In this document: piece after piece, positions 1 through 6,443 of the stretch
Layout of the letters: the number at the start of each line of letters is the position of its first letter
Position numbering within the stretch: the stretch's first letter is position 1
Assembly (NCBI GenBank): GCA_946999025.1
Contig: CAMQBP010000085.1
Location: 1 to 7,740 of the forward strand
Source: an uncultured Prevotella sp.
GTDB taxonomy: Bacteria; Bacteroidota; Bacteroidia; Bacteroidales; Bacteroidaceae
Reading direction: 5' to 3'
Length of the DNA stretch: 7,740 nucleotides
The notes under the pieces: generated by a model
Told to the model about the DNA's origin: nothing
Database searches by the model: none
Seen by the model: the letters and a program-made list of their open reading frames with translations, nothing else
Position numbers and translations under genes: made by a program

Positions 1-966
1 CCAGAAGTCAAGGAAATCAAGACCACGCTCTATCGCTTGGCCAAAGATTCCAAGGTGGTGAAGGCCTTGATTTGCGCAGCACAAAACGGCAAGAAGGTGA
101 CGGCCGTCGTCGAGTTGCTGGCTCGATTCGACGAAGAAAGCAACATCAAGTGGAGCAAGCGCATGCAGGAAGAAGGCGTTAACGTCATCTTTGGCGTGGA
201 AGGTCTGAAGATTCATTCCAAACTCTTGCACATCACGACCACCAAGGGCAATCTGGCTTGTGTTGGCACCGGCAACTTTCACGAGGGAAACGCCAAGACT
301 TATACCGACTATCTCATGATGACGGCGCGGCCACGCATCGTCAACGAGGTGGAAAAGGTGTTCTACTTCATCGACAGACCCTTCTCACAAGTACGCTTCA
401 GAGAACTCATGGTGTCGCCCAACTCAATGAAATCACGCATCATCCGCATGCTCGACAACGAAATCAAGAATGCTTCGGCCGGGCAAGAGGCATGGGTCAA
501 GATTAAAATCAACCACATCACCGACCCTGACATCGTTAACAAGCTCTACGCTGCCTCGCAAGCTGGCGTGAAAATAGACTTGCTCTTACGCGGCAACTGC
601 TCACTGGTGCCTGGCGTCAAGGGCATGAGCGAAAACATTAAGGCCGTGGGCATCATTGACAGATACCTGGAGCATTCGCGCATCTTGATATTCTGCAACG
701 GCGGAAAACCAAAATATTATCTGGGATCGGCCGACTGGATGCCACGCAATCTCATCAACCGCATCGAAGTGATGACACCTGTTTACGACCAAGACCTGCA
801 GCAAGACTTGCTGCGCACCGTTGAGTATGGCATGCGTGACACAACCAATGGGCGGCTTATCGATGGTATGGGGACCAACGAAATACAACCCATCGCAGAA
901 GGAGAGCAGCCTTTCCGCTCACAGCAAGCCTTGTTCGAGGCGTATCAAACCGAACAACAAGCATGA
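1..966 (+). CDS. ppk1: Polyphosphate kinase 1 (PPK1), C-terminal part; 5' end outside window
   Basis: PPK1 reversibly transfers the gamma-phosphate of ATP onto inorganic polyphosphate through a phosphohistidine intermediate. The frame is open from base 1 and gives 321 residues, so with a family length of about 690-720 aa roughly the C-terminal 45% is present (the two phospholipase-D-like C domains). Visible signatures are VVELLARFDEESNI, then GLKIHSKLLHI with His at bases 214-216, which I take to be the autophosphorylated histidine. Further on are STGNFHEGNA-type residues (here GTGNFHEGNAKTYTDY), INHITDPDIVNKLY, RGNCSLVPG, IDRYLEHSRI with a second conserved His at 673-675, and GSADWMPRNL. The spacing of 153 residues between the two histidines fits the family. 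The end (RDTTNGRLIDGMGTNE) is the normal PPK1 C-terminus plus a short Gln/Glu-rich tail. The TTG at base 37 is not a real start, because homologous sequence continues upstream to the edge. The stop overlaps the start of ppx. Identification is very secure. Confidence 0.97.
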   Translation, partial: PEVKEIKTTLYRLAKDSKVVKALICAAQNGKKVTAVVELLARFDEESNIKWSKRMQEEGVNVIFGVEGLKIHSKLLHITTTKGNLACVGTGNFHEGNAKTYTDYLMMTARPRIVNEVEKVFYFIDRPFSQVRFRELMVSPNSMKSRIIRMLDNEIKNASAGQEAWVKIKINHITDPDIVNKLYAASQAGVKIDLLLRGNCSLVPGVKGMSENIKAVGIIDRYLEHSRILIFCNGGKPKYYLGSADWMPRNLINRIEVMTPVYDQDLQQDLLRTVEYGMRDTTNGRLIDGMGTNEIQPIAEGEQPFRSQQALFEAYQTEQQA

Positions 967-1910
967 CGAAAGAGAAAGAAACAACAACAAAACCCATCCA
1001 ACAAAAAGAAAAAATGGAAGCAAAAACATTCGCAGCAATTGATATTGGATCGAACGGTGCACGCCTGTTAATCAAGCGTTTTGATGACAGTGCGCCCAAA
1101 TTTGAGCGCTTTAAGCGGGTGATGTTCATCCGCATTCCCCTGCGATTGGGCAAAGACGTGTTTACATTAGGCAAGATTTCGAAAGACCGCGCCACGATGA
1201 TGATGCGTATGATGAAAGGCTTCAAACAGTTCATGCTGCTCTACCAGGTGGATCAATACCGTGCCTGTGCCACCGCAGCCATGCGCGACGCAGACAATGG
1301 GAAGAAGGTAATGAAAGAGATTGAGCGTGAGACAGGCATCAAACTTGAGATTATTCGGGGCGAGGAAGAAGCACGACTGCTATGTAACAACATCATTGAA
1401 CAAACCAGTAGTCTATCGGGTAATTTCGCATACGTCGATGTGGGTGGCGGCAGTACCGAGATTTCATTGCTGCATGATGGCGCATTGGCCGAGAGTCATT
1501 CATTCGACATGGGCACCCTGCGCATGCTCAGTGGCAAGGTGACCAACGCTACTAAGCATCAGATGCGGGGTATGTTGGACGAGTATGCCGAGCATTTTCC
1601 TGACACACAGATTATTGGTTCGGGCGGCAACATCAACAAACTCTTCAGACTGACGCACGGTAAAAACGACGAAAAGCAAATGAAAGTGGAGGAATTGAAG
1701 GAAATATACGAGACGCTCTCCAAGCTCAGCGAGGAAGAAAGAAAAGAAAAGTACGGTTTGAAAGACGACCGAGCCGATGTCATCATACCGGCTGCGGAGA
1801 TTTTCCTGATGGTGGCTAAGGCCTTGAAGTGTGACACCATCTATGTACCCAACATCAGTTTGGCCGATAGTATTGTCGACGGTTTATACCGCGAGTACTG
1901 CCAATCATAG
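963..1910 (+). CDS. ppx: Exopolyphosphatase, Ppx/GppA family (short form)
   Basis: This protein probably releases terminal phosphate from polyphosphate; a pppGpp phosphohydrolase (GppA) activity cannot be excluded from sequence. It has 315 residues with the ASKHA fold. The phosphate-1 motif is AAIDIGSNGARLLI (about 24-37), followed by ATAAMRDA (103-110), a conserved acidic stretch in IIRGEEEARL (130-139), phosphate-2 VDVGGGSTEISLL (158-170), the adenosine-type loop IGSGGNINKLF (218-228) and a C-terminal LADSIVDGLYRE. It lacks the extra C-terminal HD-like domain of the roughly 500-residue E. coli Ppx and GppA, so it is the compact form. The first ATG overlaps the ppk1 stop (ATGA), which suggests translational coupling. 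A second ATG at 1014 removes 17 Lys/Thr/Gln/Glu-rich residues and gives 298 aa starting just before the first motif. The A-rich stretch before 1014 would suit Bacteroidetes initiation, so the start is uncertain. Its position next to ppk1 supports a polyphosphate role. Confidence 0.93.
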   Translation: MTKEKETTTKPIQQKEKMEAKTFAAIDIGSNGARLLIKRFDDSAPKFERFKRVMFIRIPLRLGKDVFTLGKISKDRATMMMRMMKGFKQFMLLYQVDQYRACATAAMRDADNGKKVMKEIERETGIKLEIIRGEEEARLLCNNIIEQTSSLSGNFAYVDVGGGSTEISLLHDGALAESHSFDMGTLRMLSGKVTNATKHQMRGMLDEYAEHFPDTQIIGSGGNINKLFRLTHGKNDEKQMKVEELKEIYETLSKLSEEERKEKYGLKDDRADVIIPAAEIFLMVAKALKCDTIYVPNISLADSIVDGLYREYCQS

Positions 1911-1935
1911 AAGTAGATGATGCGATGCAGGTCAG

Positions 1936-1980
1936 AACGGGGTCTGGTACTAATGGGTATCAGGCCCCGTTCGTTTGTTA
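1936..1980 (+). terminator. Hairpin terminator after ppk1-ppx
   Basis: A 15-base-pair stem is formed by AACGGGGTCTGGTAC (1936-1950) and GTATCAGGCCCCGTT (1957-1971) with a 6-base loop TAATGG. Both departures from Watson-Crick pairing are G-U wobbles in the + strand RNA and would be A-C mismatches in a - strand RNA, so the structure is favoured in the ppx transcript. The downstream tract CGTTTGTTA is only moderately T-rich, so it could be an intrinsic terminator of medium strength or a 3'-end stabilising hairpin. It starts 25 bases after the ppx stop. Confidence 0.72.
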
Positions 1981-2097
1981 TCAGTGCGCAGATGAGGTGC
2001 AAATGATTCTTCGACAGCACTTTCTCGGAATAGCTTCGAAACATGATTTTAATGCAAAATAATCGTAATAAATACGTGTCGTGTCAATTATTTTTTG

Positions 2098-2105
2098 TTA
2101 ATTTG
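2098..2105 (+). promoter_or_regulatory. Probable Bacteroidetes -7 promoter box before rnr
   Basis: TTAATTTG matches five of the six fixed positions of the Bacteroidetes primary-sigma -7 consensus TAnnTTTG and lies in an AT-rich tract 28 bases before the proposed rnr start, so the transcript start would be near 2111. I see no convincing -33 TTTG at the usual distance, so the call rests on the -7 box and its position. The preceding stretch, 1981-2090, holds nothing else that I can identify. Confidence 0.45.
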
Positions 2106-2133
2106 CAATAAGTATCATAAAACACGGAACAAG

Positions 2134-4329
2134 ATGGGAAAAGACAAAAAAGGTGGCAAACGCATGTCCAAAAAGCAATTGGCTGAAAAGCTGGAAGGGT
2201 TCTTTACGACACAGCCGGGAAAAACATTCAGCTATAAAGAGATATTCCGTACACTCAAACTGAACACGCATCCGCTGAAGATGCTCGCCATCGACCTGAT
2301 GGAAGAAATGGCATGGGATGATTTTCTGGCAAGAGTATCTGACAATTCATACCGTCTCAACCAAATGGGACAGGTGGTGGAAGGGGTCTTTCGCCGCAAA
2401 GGAAACGGTAAAAACTCGTTCATCCCCGATGGAAGCGACAAACCCATCTTTGTTTCCGAGCGCAACTCGATGTCGGCACTCAATGGTGACCGCGTGAAAG
2501 TGTCGCTCATGGCACGTCGTCAAAAGCACATCAAAGAGGCACAGGTCATTGAGATACTGCAGCGTTCGCGCAATCAGTTCGTGGGAAAACTGCGAGTTGA
2601 AAAGAACATCGCCTTCCTGGTGACACAGGAAAACTTGTTTGCCAACGATATCTTGATTCCAAGAAACAAGTTGAAGGGCGGTCAAACCAACGACAAGGTG
2701 GTGGTAAAAGTGAGCAAATGGCCCGATGAGAATCATAAAAACATCATAGGAGAGGTTGTCGACGTGCTGGGAAAGACTGGCGATAACGATGCGGAGATGC
2801 ACACCATCTTGGCGCAATACGGTTTGCCTTACAAGTATCCAAAGGCAGTTGAAGATGCCGCAGAGCGAATTAGTGGCGAGATTACCCCACAGGATTTGGC
2901 TGAAAGAGAAGACTTCCGGCCAGTGTTCACCTGCACGATTGATCCCAAAGATGCCAAGGATTTCGACGATGCCTTGTCTATCCGTGAGGTGAGTAAAGGC
3001 ATTTGGGAAGTTGGTATCCACATCGCTGACGTGACACACTATGTCACTGAAAATTCCATCATCGACAAAGAGGCGCAGAAACGTGCCACATCCGTGTATT
3101 TGGTAGACCGCACCATCCCGATGTTGCCCGAACGATTGTGCAACTTCATCTGCTCCCTTCGTCCTGATGAAGAGAAACTTTGCTACAGCGTCATCGTGGA
3201 GATGGATGTCGACGGGTTCGTTCGGAGCAAGCGTATCGTGCACACCGTCATCAAAAGCAATCGCAGATATGCCTACGAAGAGGTGCAACAGTTGCTTGAA
3301 GACAATGGCGTGGTAGATGGAACGGGGCAGCCTGCTCCAGCACCACGCAAGGGTGGATACAAGGGAGAGCATGCTAAGGAGCTGATTATGCTGGACGCCT
3401 TGGCCAAGAAGTTGCGCGAAGATCGCTTCAAGAACGGTGCAGTGAAGTTTGATTCTGAAGAACTTCATTTCGATGTTGACGAGAAAGGCAAGCCCGTGCG
3501 CTGCTATTTTAAACGTTCAAAAGACGCCAACAAGCTGATAGAAGAGTTCATGTTGCTGGCCAACCGCATAGTGGCTGAGAGCGTAGGGAAGGTAAAGAAG
3601 GGTGCTAAAGCCAAGACTTTGCCTTACCGTGTACACGACAATCCCGACCCACAGAAGCTGGAAAACCTGAAAGATTTTATCGTGAAGTTCGGCTATAAGA
3701 TTAAGACGGCAGGAACAAAGGGACAGACGGCCCGCAGCCTTAATCATCTGATGGAAGCCGTTGACGGCACGAACGAGCAGAAACTCATACAGACCGTTGC
3801 CCTCAGAGCGATGATGAAGGCGAAGTACACCATTTATAATATAGGGCACTTTGGCTTGGCTTTCGACTATTACACACACTTCACGTCGCCCATCCGGCGG
3901 TATCCAGACATGATGGTTCACCGACTGTTGACACGATATGCAAAGGGTGGCCGCAGCGCCAACAAGGACTATTACGAGCGTTTGTGCGAACATAGTTCAG
4001 ACATGGAGCAGGTAGCAGCCAATGCCGAGCGTGACTCTATCAAGTACAAGATGGTGGAATTCATGGGTGAGCATATCGGTGAAGAGTTTGATGCGCACAT
4101 CAGTGGCATCCAAAGCTATGGTATCTATTGCGAAATCGACGAGAATCATTGCGAGGGAATGGTACCCATGCACGATTTGGATGACGATTATTACGACTTT
4201 GATGAGAAGAACTATTGTCTCGTTGGGCGTCGACATCATCACAAATACCAGCTGGGAGATCCCATCAGGATAAAGGTGGCACAGGCCAATCTGGAGAAGA
4301 GACAACTCGACTTCACGCTGGTCGACTAA
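2134..4329 (+). CDS. rnr: Ribonuclease R (RNB-family 3'-5' exoribonuclease)
   Basis: RNase R is a processive, Mg-dependent cytosolic 3'-5' exoribonuclease that can degrade structured RNA such as rRNA fragments and mRNA. From ATG 2134 the protein has 731 residues. It starts with a Lys-rich segment (MGKDKKGGKRMSKK) and a winged-helix-like region (about 15-78). Two cold-shock/OB domains follow (about 82-145 with GVFRRKGNGKNSFIP, and 148-215). The RNB catalytic domain (about 260-600) contains TIDPKDAKDFDDA with the four metal-binding aspartates D270, D276, D278 and D279, HIADVTHYV, and the conserved FTSPIRRYPDMMVHRLL (583-599) with its double Arg. An S1 domain closes the protein (about 648-730). 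It lacks the long basic tail of E. coli RNase R. The frame is open further upstream to a TTG at 2095, but that part would include the promoter box, and Bacteroidales homologues begin with a similar KGGKRM-type segment, so 2134 is preferred; ATG 2164 is another option. All key residues are present. Confidence 0.96.
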   Translation: MGKDKKGGKRMSKKQLAEKLEGFFTTQPGKTFSYKEIFRTLKLNTHPLKMLAIDLMEEMAWDDFLARVSDNSYRLNQMGQVVEGVFRRKGNGKNSFIPDGSDKPIFVSERNSMSALNGDRVKVSLMARRQKHIKEAQVIEILQRSRNQFVGKLRVEKNIAFLVTQENLFANDILIPRNKLKGGQTNDKVVVKVSKWPDENHKNIIGEVVDVLGKTGDNDAEMHTILAQYGLPYKYPKAVEDAAERISGEITPQDLAEREDFRPVFTCTIDPKDAKDFDDALSIREVSKGIWEVGIHIADVTHYVTENSIIDKEAQKRATSVYLVDRTIPMLPERLCNFICSLRPDEEKLCYSVIVEMDVDGFVRSKRIVHTVIKSNRRYAYEEVQQLLEDNGVVDGTGQPAPAPRKGGYKGEHAKELIMLDALAKKLREDRFKNGAVKFDSEELHFDVDEKGKPVRCYFKRSKDANKLIEEFMLLANRIVAESVGKVKKGAKAKTLPYRVHDNPDPQKLENLKDFIVKFGYKIKTAGTKGQTARSLNHLMEAVDGTNEQKLIQTVALRAMMKAKYTIYNIGHFGLAFDYYTHFTSPIRRYPDMMVHRLLTRYAKGGRSANKDYYERLCEHSSDMEQVAANAERDSIKYKMVEFMGEHIGEEFDAHISGIQSYGIYCEIDENHCEGMVPMHDLDDDYYDFDEKNYCLVGRRHHHKYQLGDPIRIKVAQANLEKRQLDFTLVD

Positions 4330-4367
4330 TCATCTATCCATCAAATCGAAGGAAAGAGTAGACTTAT

Positions 4368-4375
4368 CAATTTTG
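4368..4375 (+). promoter_or_regulatory. Weak candidate -7 box before the GH109-like gene
   Basis: CAATTTTG matches five of six fixed positions of TAnnTTTG and is 21 bases before the ATG at 4397, which would put the transcript start at about 4381. No -33 box is evident, and AT-rich DNA produces such matches by chance. The alternative is readthrough from rnr, as no terminator hairpin is seen in 4330-4396. Confidence 0.22.
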
Positions 4376-4396
4376 TTTAACTAATTTAATTATTCA

Positions 4397-5806
4397 ATGA
4401 ATCTCACCAATAAATTACCATTGCAGTTGCTTGCATGGCTGTTGTGCTTTCTTCTGGTTTCCCCAACTCATGCAGATGCTAAGAACATCAAGGTCATAGA
4501 GACCAACATTCCCAAGCGTCCTGCCGGACAAAAGGACGTGCTGCAGCTCACCACACCTAAGTTACAAACGGTTCGCGTGGGCTTTGTTGGGTTGGGAATG
4601 CGCGGAATCGGTGCCGTAGATCGGTGGAGCCAAATCCCAGGTACAGACATCGTGGCGCTCTGTGACGTAGAGGCCGACCGCGTAGAACTTAGCCAGAAGA
4701 GACTTGATAAACACGGACGAAATCGGGCTGTAGCCTACAGTGGCAGTATAGATGCATACAAGAAAATGTGCGAACGCAAGGACATCGACATCATCTACAT
4801 CGCAACCGACTGGGTTCATCATGTGCCAATAGCACTTTACGCCATGAACCATGGAAAGCATGTGGCCATTGAAGTACCCGCAGCAACCAACATGAATGAG
4901 ATTTGGGCATTGATCAATACAGCTGAACGCACACGGAAACATTGCATGATGTTGGAAAACTGCGTGTACGACTTCTTTGAGTTGTCCACCCTCAACATGG
5001 CACAACAAGGTCTCTTCGGTGAAGTTTTGCATGTAGAAGGTGCCTACATCCACAACTTAGAGGACTTTTGGGCCGAATATTGGCACAACTGGCGACTTGA
5101 TTTCAATCGTAAGAATCGAGGTGATGTTTATCCTACCCACGGCATTGGCCCCGACTGTCAGGTGCTGAATATTCATCGTGGTGATCGCATGGAATATCTC
5201 GTTGCCATGGATACCAAAGCGACTATTGGCCCAAAACTCGTTGAAAAGCAGACGGGAAAACCATGCAATGACTTCCAAAATGGTGACCAAACCTCTACGT
5301 TGATTCGCACTGTCAAGGGGAAAACCATGCTCATTCAGCACAACGTGATGACTCCACGTCCATACAACCGGATGTATCAAGTGGTTGGAACCGACGGTTA
5401 TGCCAGCAAATATCCTGTCGGCGAACTGGCTTTCAGACCCAAACAGTTGGCTACCAACGAGAAGATTAGTCACGAAAACCTCACGGCTCACGCTGCAGTA
5501 GCAGACAAAGTTCGTGACGAGTTGCTGCAACAATACACGCCACAGTTTGTCAAAGACCTTCAAGAGAAGGCTAAGAAGGTGGGTGGACACGGCGGTATGG
5601 ACTACATCATGGACTATCGTTTGGTTTATTGTCTACAGAATGGACTCCCGCTCGACATGGATGTGTACGACTTAGCCGAATGGTGTTGTCTGGGTGAACT
5701 CACAAGATTGTCTATCGAAAACAATTCGGCACCAGTCGCCATACCCGACTTTACGCGTGGAGCTTGGAAGCGCATCAACGGTTTTCAATATCATTTCGCT
5801 CCATAA
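4397..5806 (+). CDS. Exported GH109-like Gfo/Idh/MocA family protein (probable alpha-N-acetylgalactosaminidase)
   Basis: The 469-residue protein starts with a Sec signal peptide: Lys at position 6, a hydrophobic core LLAWLLCFLLV (11-21) and likely cleavage after THA or ADA (26-28). C17 is not in a proper lipobox, so it is probably soluble in the periplasm or secreted. An NAD(P)-binding Rossmann fold follows, with VRVGFVGLGMRG (59-70), D90 at the end of the second strand, and EVPA (159-162) where many Gfo/Idh proteins have EKP. The second half has YPTHGIGP (245-252) with Tyr and His at positions typical of GH109, NIHRGDRMEYLV (258-269) and GGHGGMDY (397-404). GH109 enzymes use tightly bound NAD to cleave alpha-linked N-acetylgalactosamine by a redox elimination mechanism, acting on blood-group A or mucin-type glycans. 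The overall pattern is that of the Bacteroidetes glycosyl hydrolase family 109 proteins. Substrate is inferred, since related exported oxidoreductases act on other sugars. No SusC/SusD or other carbohydrate genes are adjacent in the window. Confidence 0.87.
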   Translation: MNLTNKLPLQLLAWLLCFLLVSPTHADAKNIKVIETNIPKRPAGQKDVLQLTTPKLQTVRVGFVGLGMRGIGAVDRWSQIPGTDIVALCDVEADRVELSQKRLDKHGRNRAVAYSGSIDAYKKMCERKDIDIIYIATDWVHHVPIALYAMNHGKHVAIEVPAATNMNEIWALINTAERTRKHCMMLENCVYDFFELSTLNMAQQGLFGEVLHVEGAYIHNLEDFWAEYWHNWRLDFNRKNRGDVYPTHGIGPDCQVLNIHRGDRMEYLVAMDTKATIGPKLVEKQTGKPCNDFQNGDQTSTLIRTVKGKTMLIQHNVMTPRPYNRMYQVVGTDGYASKYPVGELAFRPKQLATNEKISHENLTAHAAVADKVRDELLQQYTPQFVKDLQEKAKKVGGHGGMDYIMDYRLVYCLQNGLPLDMDVYDLAEWCCLGELTRLSIENNSAPVAIPDFTRGAWKRINGFQYHFAP

Positions 5807-5847
5807 CAACCCCTCAAAAATCCTCGCTAAGAATTGATTATTGTAAT

Positions 5848-6315
5848 ATGGGATATATCGATAAAAGTTTGATGGAGGGCGAACGTGTCGTTTATCGCCC
5901 ACGACTACACTCGGCTATTTACTGGCGTTCGGCATCATTGGCCGCCCTTGGGATTCTCTTGTTGGTTTTTCCAACGGAGGGAACTCTTTTCCATCTTCAA
6001 ATCGCAGCTTGCTTGTTGCTCGTGCTATTCGCCGTCCTGGGTTCTATATCAGCAAACGGAGGGCGGCAATATGCACTGACCAACAAGCGCATTATCGCCA
6101 AAAAAGGTATTATTGAGCGCAACTCTTTGGAGTTGATGCTCCGCAAATGCGAAGGCGTGCAGATTAAACAATCCATGTTAGGGCGTATCTTCAACTACGG
6201 TACCGTTTATGTAACAACCGGAGAAGCAACCAACAGTTTCGAGTATATCCAAGATCCCATCGTGTTCAGCACGAAGATTCATCAGATGATAGATGCACTG
6301 AAAGCATCTGAATAA
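5848..6315 (+). CDS. Small membrane protein with bacterial PH domain (bPH2/DUF304-like)
   Basis: The protein has 155 residues, a short cytoplasmic start (MGYIDKSLMEGERVVYRPRL), and two hydrophobic segments (about 24-42, SLAALGILLLVF, and 48-67, IAACLLLVLFAVLG) that form a hairpin in the membrane. After them comes a soluble domain with YALTNKRIIAKKGIIERNS (75-93), MLRKCEGVQIKQSMLGRIFNYGTVYV (97-122) and a final amphipathic helix. The order TNKRI..G.....E..L.K.E.I...QS..GR...YGTV is the hallmark of the bPH_2 family (YdbS/YdbT-like proteins). The biochemical role of these proteins is mostly unknown. The frame is open back to ATG 5764 inside the GH109-like gene, but that extension is not family-like; ATG 5848 places MEGERV at its usual N-terminal position. 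It lies 41 bases after the upstream gene, with no terminator between, so co-transcription is likely. Family assignment is confident; function is unknown. Confidence 0.88.
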   Translation: MGYIDKSLMEGERVVYRPRLHSAIYWRSASLAALGILLLVFPTEGTLFHLQIAACLLLVLFAVLGSISANGGRQYALTNKRIIAKKGIIERNSLELMLRKCEGVQIKQSMLGRIFNYGTVYVTTGEATNSFEYIQDPIVFSTKIHQMIDALKASE

Positions 6316-6324
6316 AGGCACCCT

Positions 6325-6356
6325 GCATGGCATCTGTACGCTTACTGATGTCGTGC
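6325..6356 (+). other. RNA hairpin following the PH-domain gene
   Basis: GCATGGCATC (6325-6334) pairs with GATGTCGTGC (6347-6356) over 10 base pairs around a 12-base loop. Two of the pairs are G-U wobbles that only form in the + strand RNA. No T-run follows, so it is not a terminator by itself. It stands 13 bases upstream of the clear terminator, and could stabilise the 3' end or be part of a larger structured 3' UTR. Confidence 0.45.
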
Positions 6357-6369
6357 ATGCCACTGGTGA

Positions 6370-6410
6370 GGGACATAAACCCATGCCATTGGGTGGATGT
6401 CCCGCTTTTT
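6370..6410 (+). terminator. Intrinsic terminator before miaB
   Basis: The outer stem GGGACAT (6370-6376) with ATGTCCC (6397-6403) and the inner stem ACCCA (6379-6383) with TGGGT (6390-6394) are separated by a 2x2 AA/GG internal loop and closed by the loop TGCCAT. GC and five T residues (6406-6410) follow immediately. This is a typical rho-independent terminator ending the transcript that carries the PH-domain gene. Confidence 0.85.
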
Positions 6411-6443
6411 ATGCGTTTCAATCAGCATGTGGAAGATTTTTTG

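Noticed and set aside
37..39. TTG as a start for the polyphosphate kinase frame
   Set aside because: Family-like sequence (EIKTTLYRLAKDS) continues upstream to base 1, so the gene is simply cut by the window edge.
857..1234. 125-codon open frame on the - strand across the ppk1-ppx junction
   Set aside because: It overlaps two well-supported genes including the conserved phosphate-1 motif of ppx, and has no plausible start context.
1911..2133. Riboswitch, small RNA or tRNA in the largest gap
   Set aside because: Apart from the terminator hairpin and the promoter box I found no cloverleaf, conserved aptamer pattern or further long stem.
2347..3468. 373-codon open frame on the - strand inside rnr
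   Set aside because: It lies entirely opposite strongly conserved RNase R coding sequence, and its translation is His/Leu/Val-rich low-information sequence with no recognisable domain. It is a codon-bias shadow of rnr.
5057..5590. 177-codon open frame on the - strand within the GH109-like gene
   Set aside because: Shadow of a confident gene; no recognisable motif.
5764..5847. 28-residue N-terminal extension of the PH-domain protein
   Set aside because: It overlaps the end of the upstream gene, does not resemble bPH2 N-termini, and ATG 5848 gives a family-like start.
5807..5847. Promoter before the PH-domain gene
   Set aside because: GATTATTG near 5835-5842 fits TAnnTTTG poorly and no -33 element is present; readthrough from the upstream gene is simpler.
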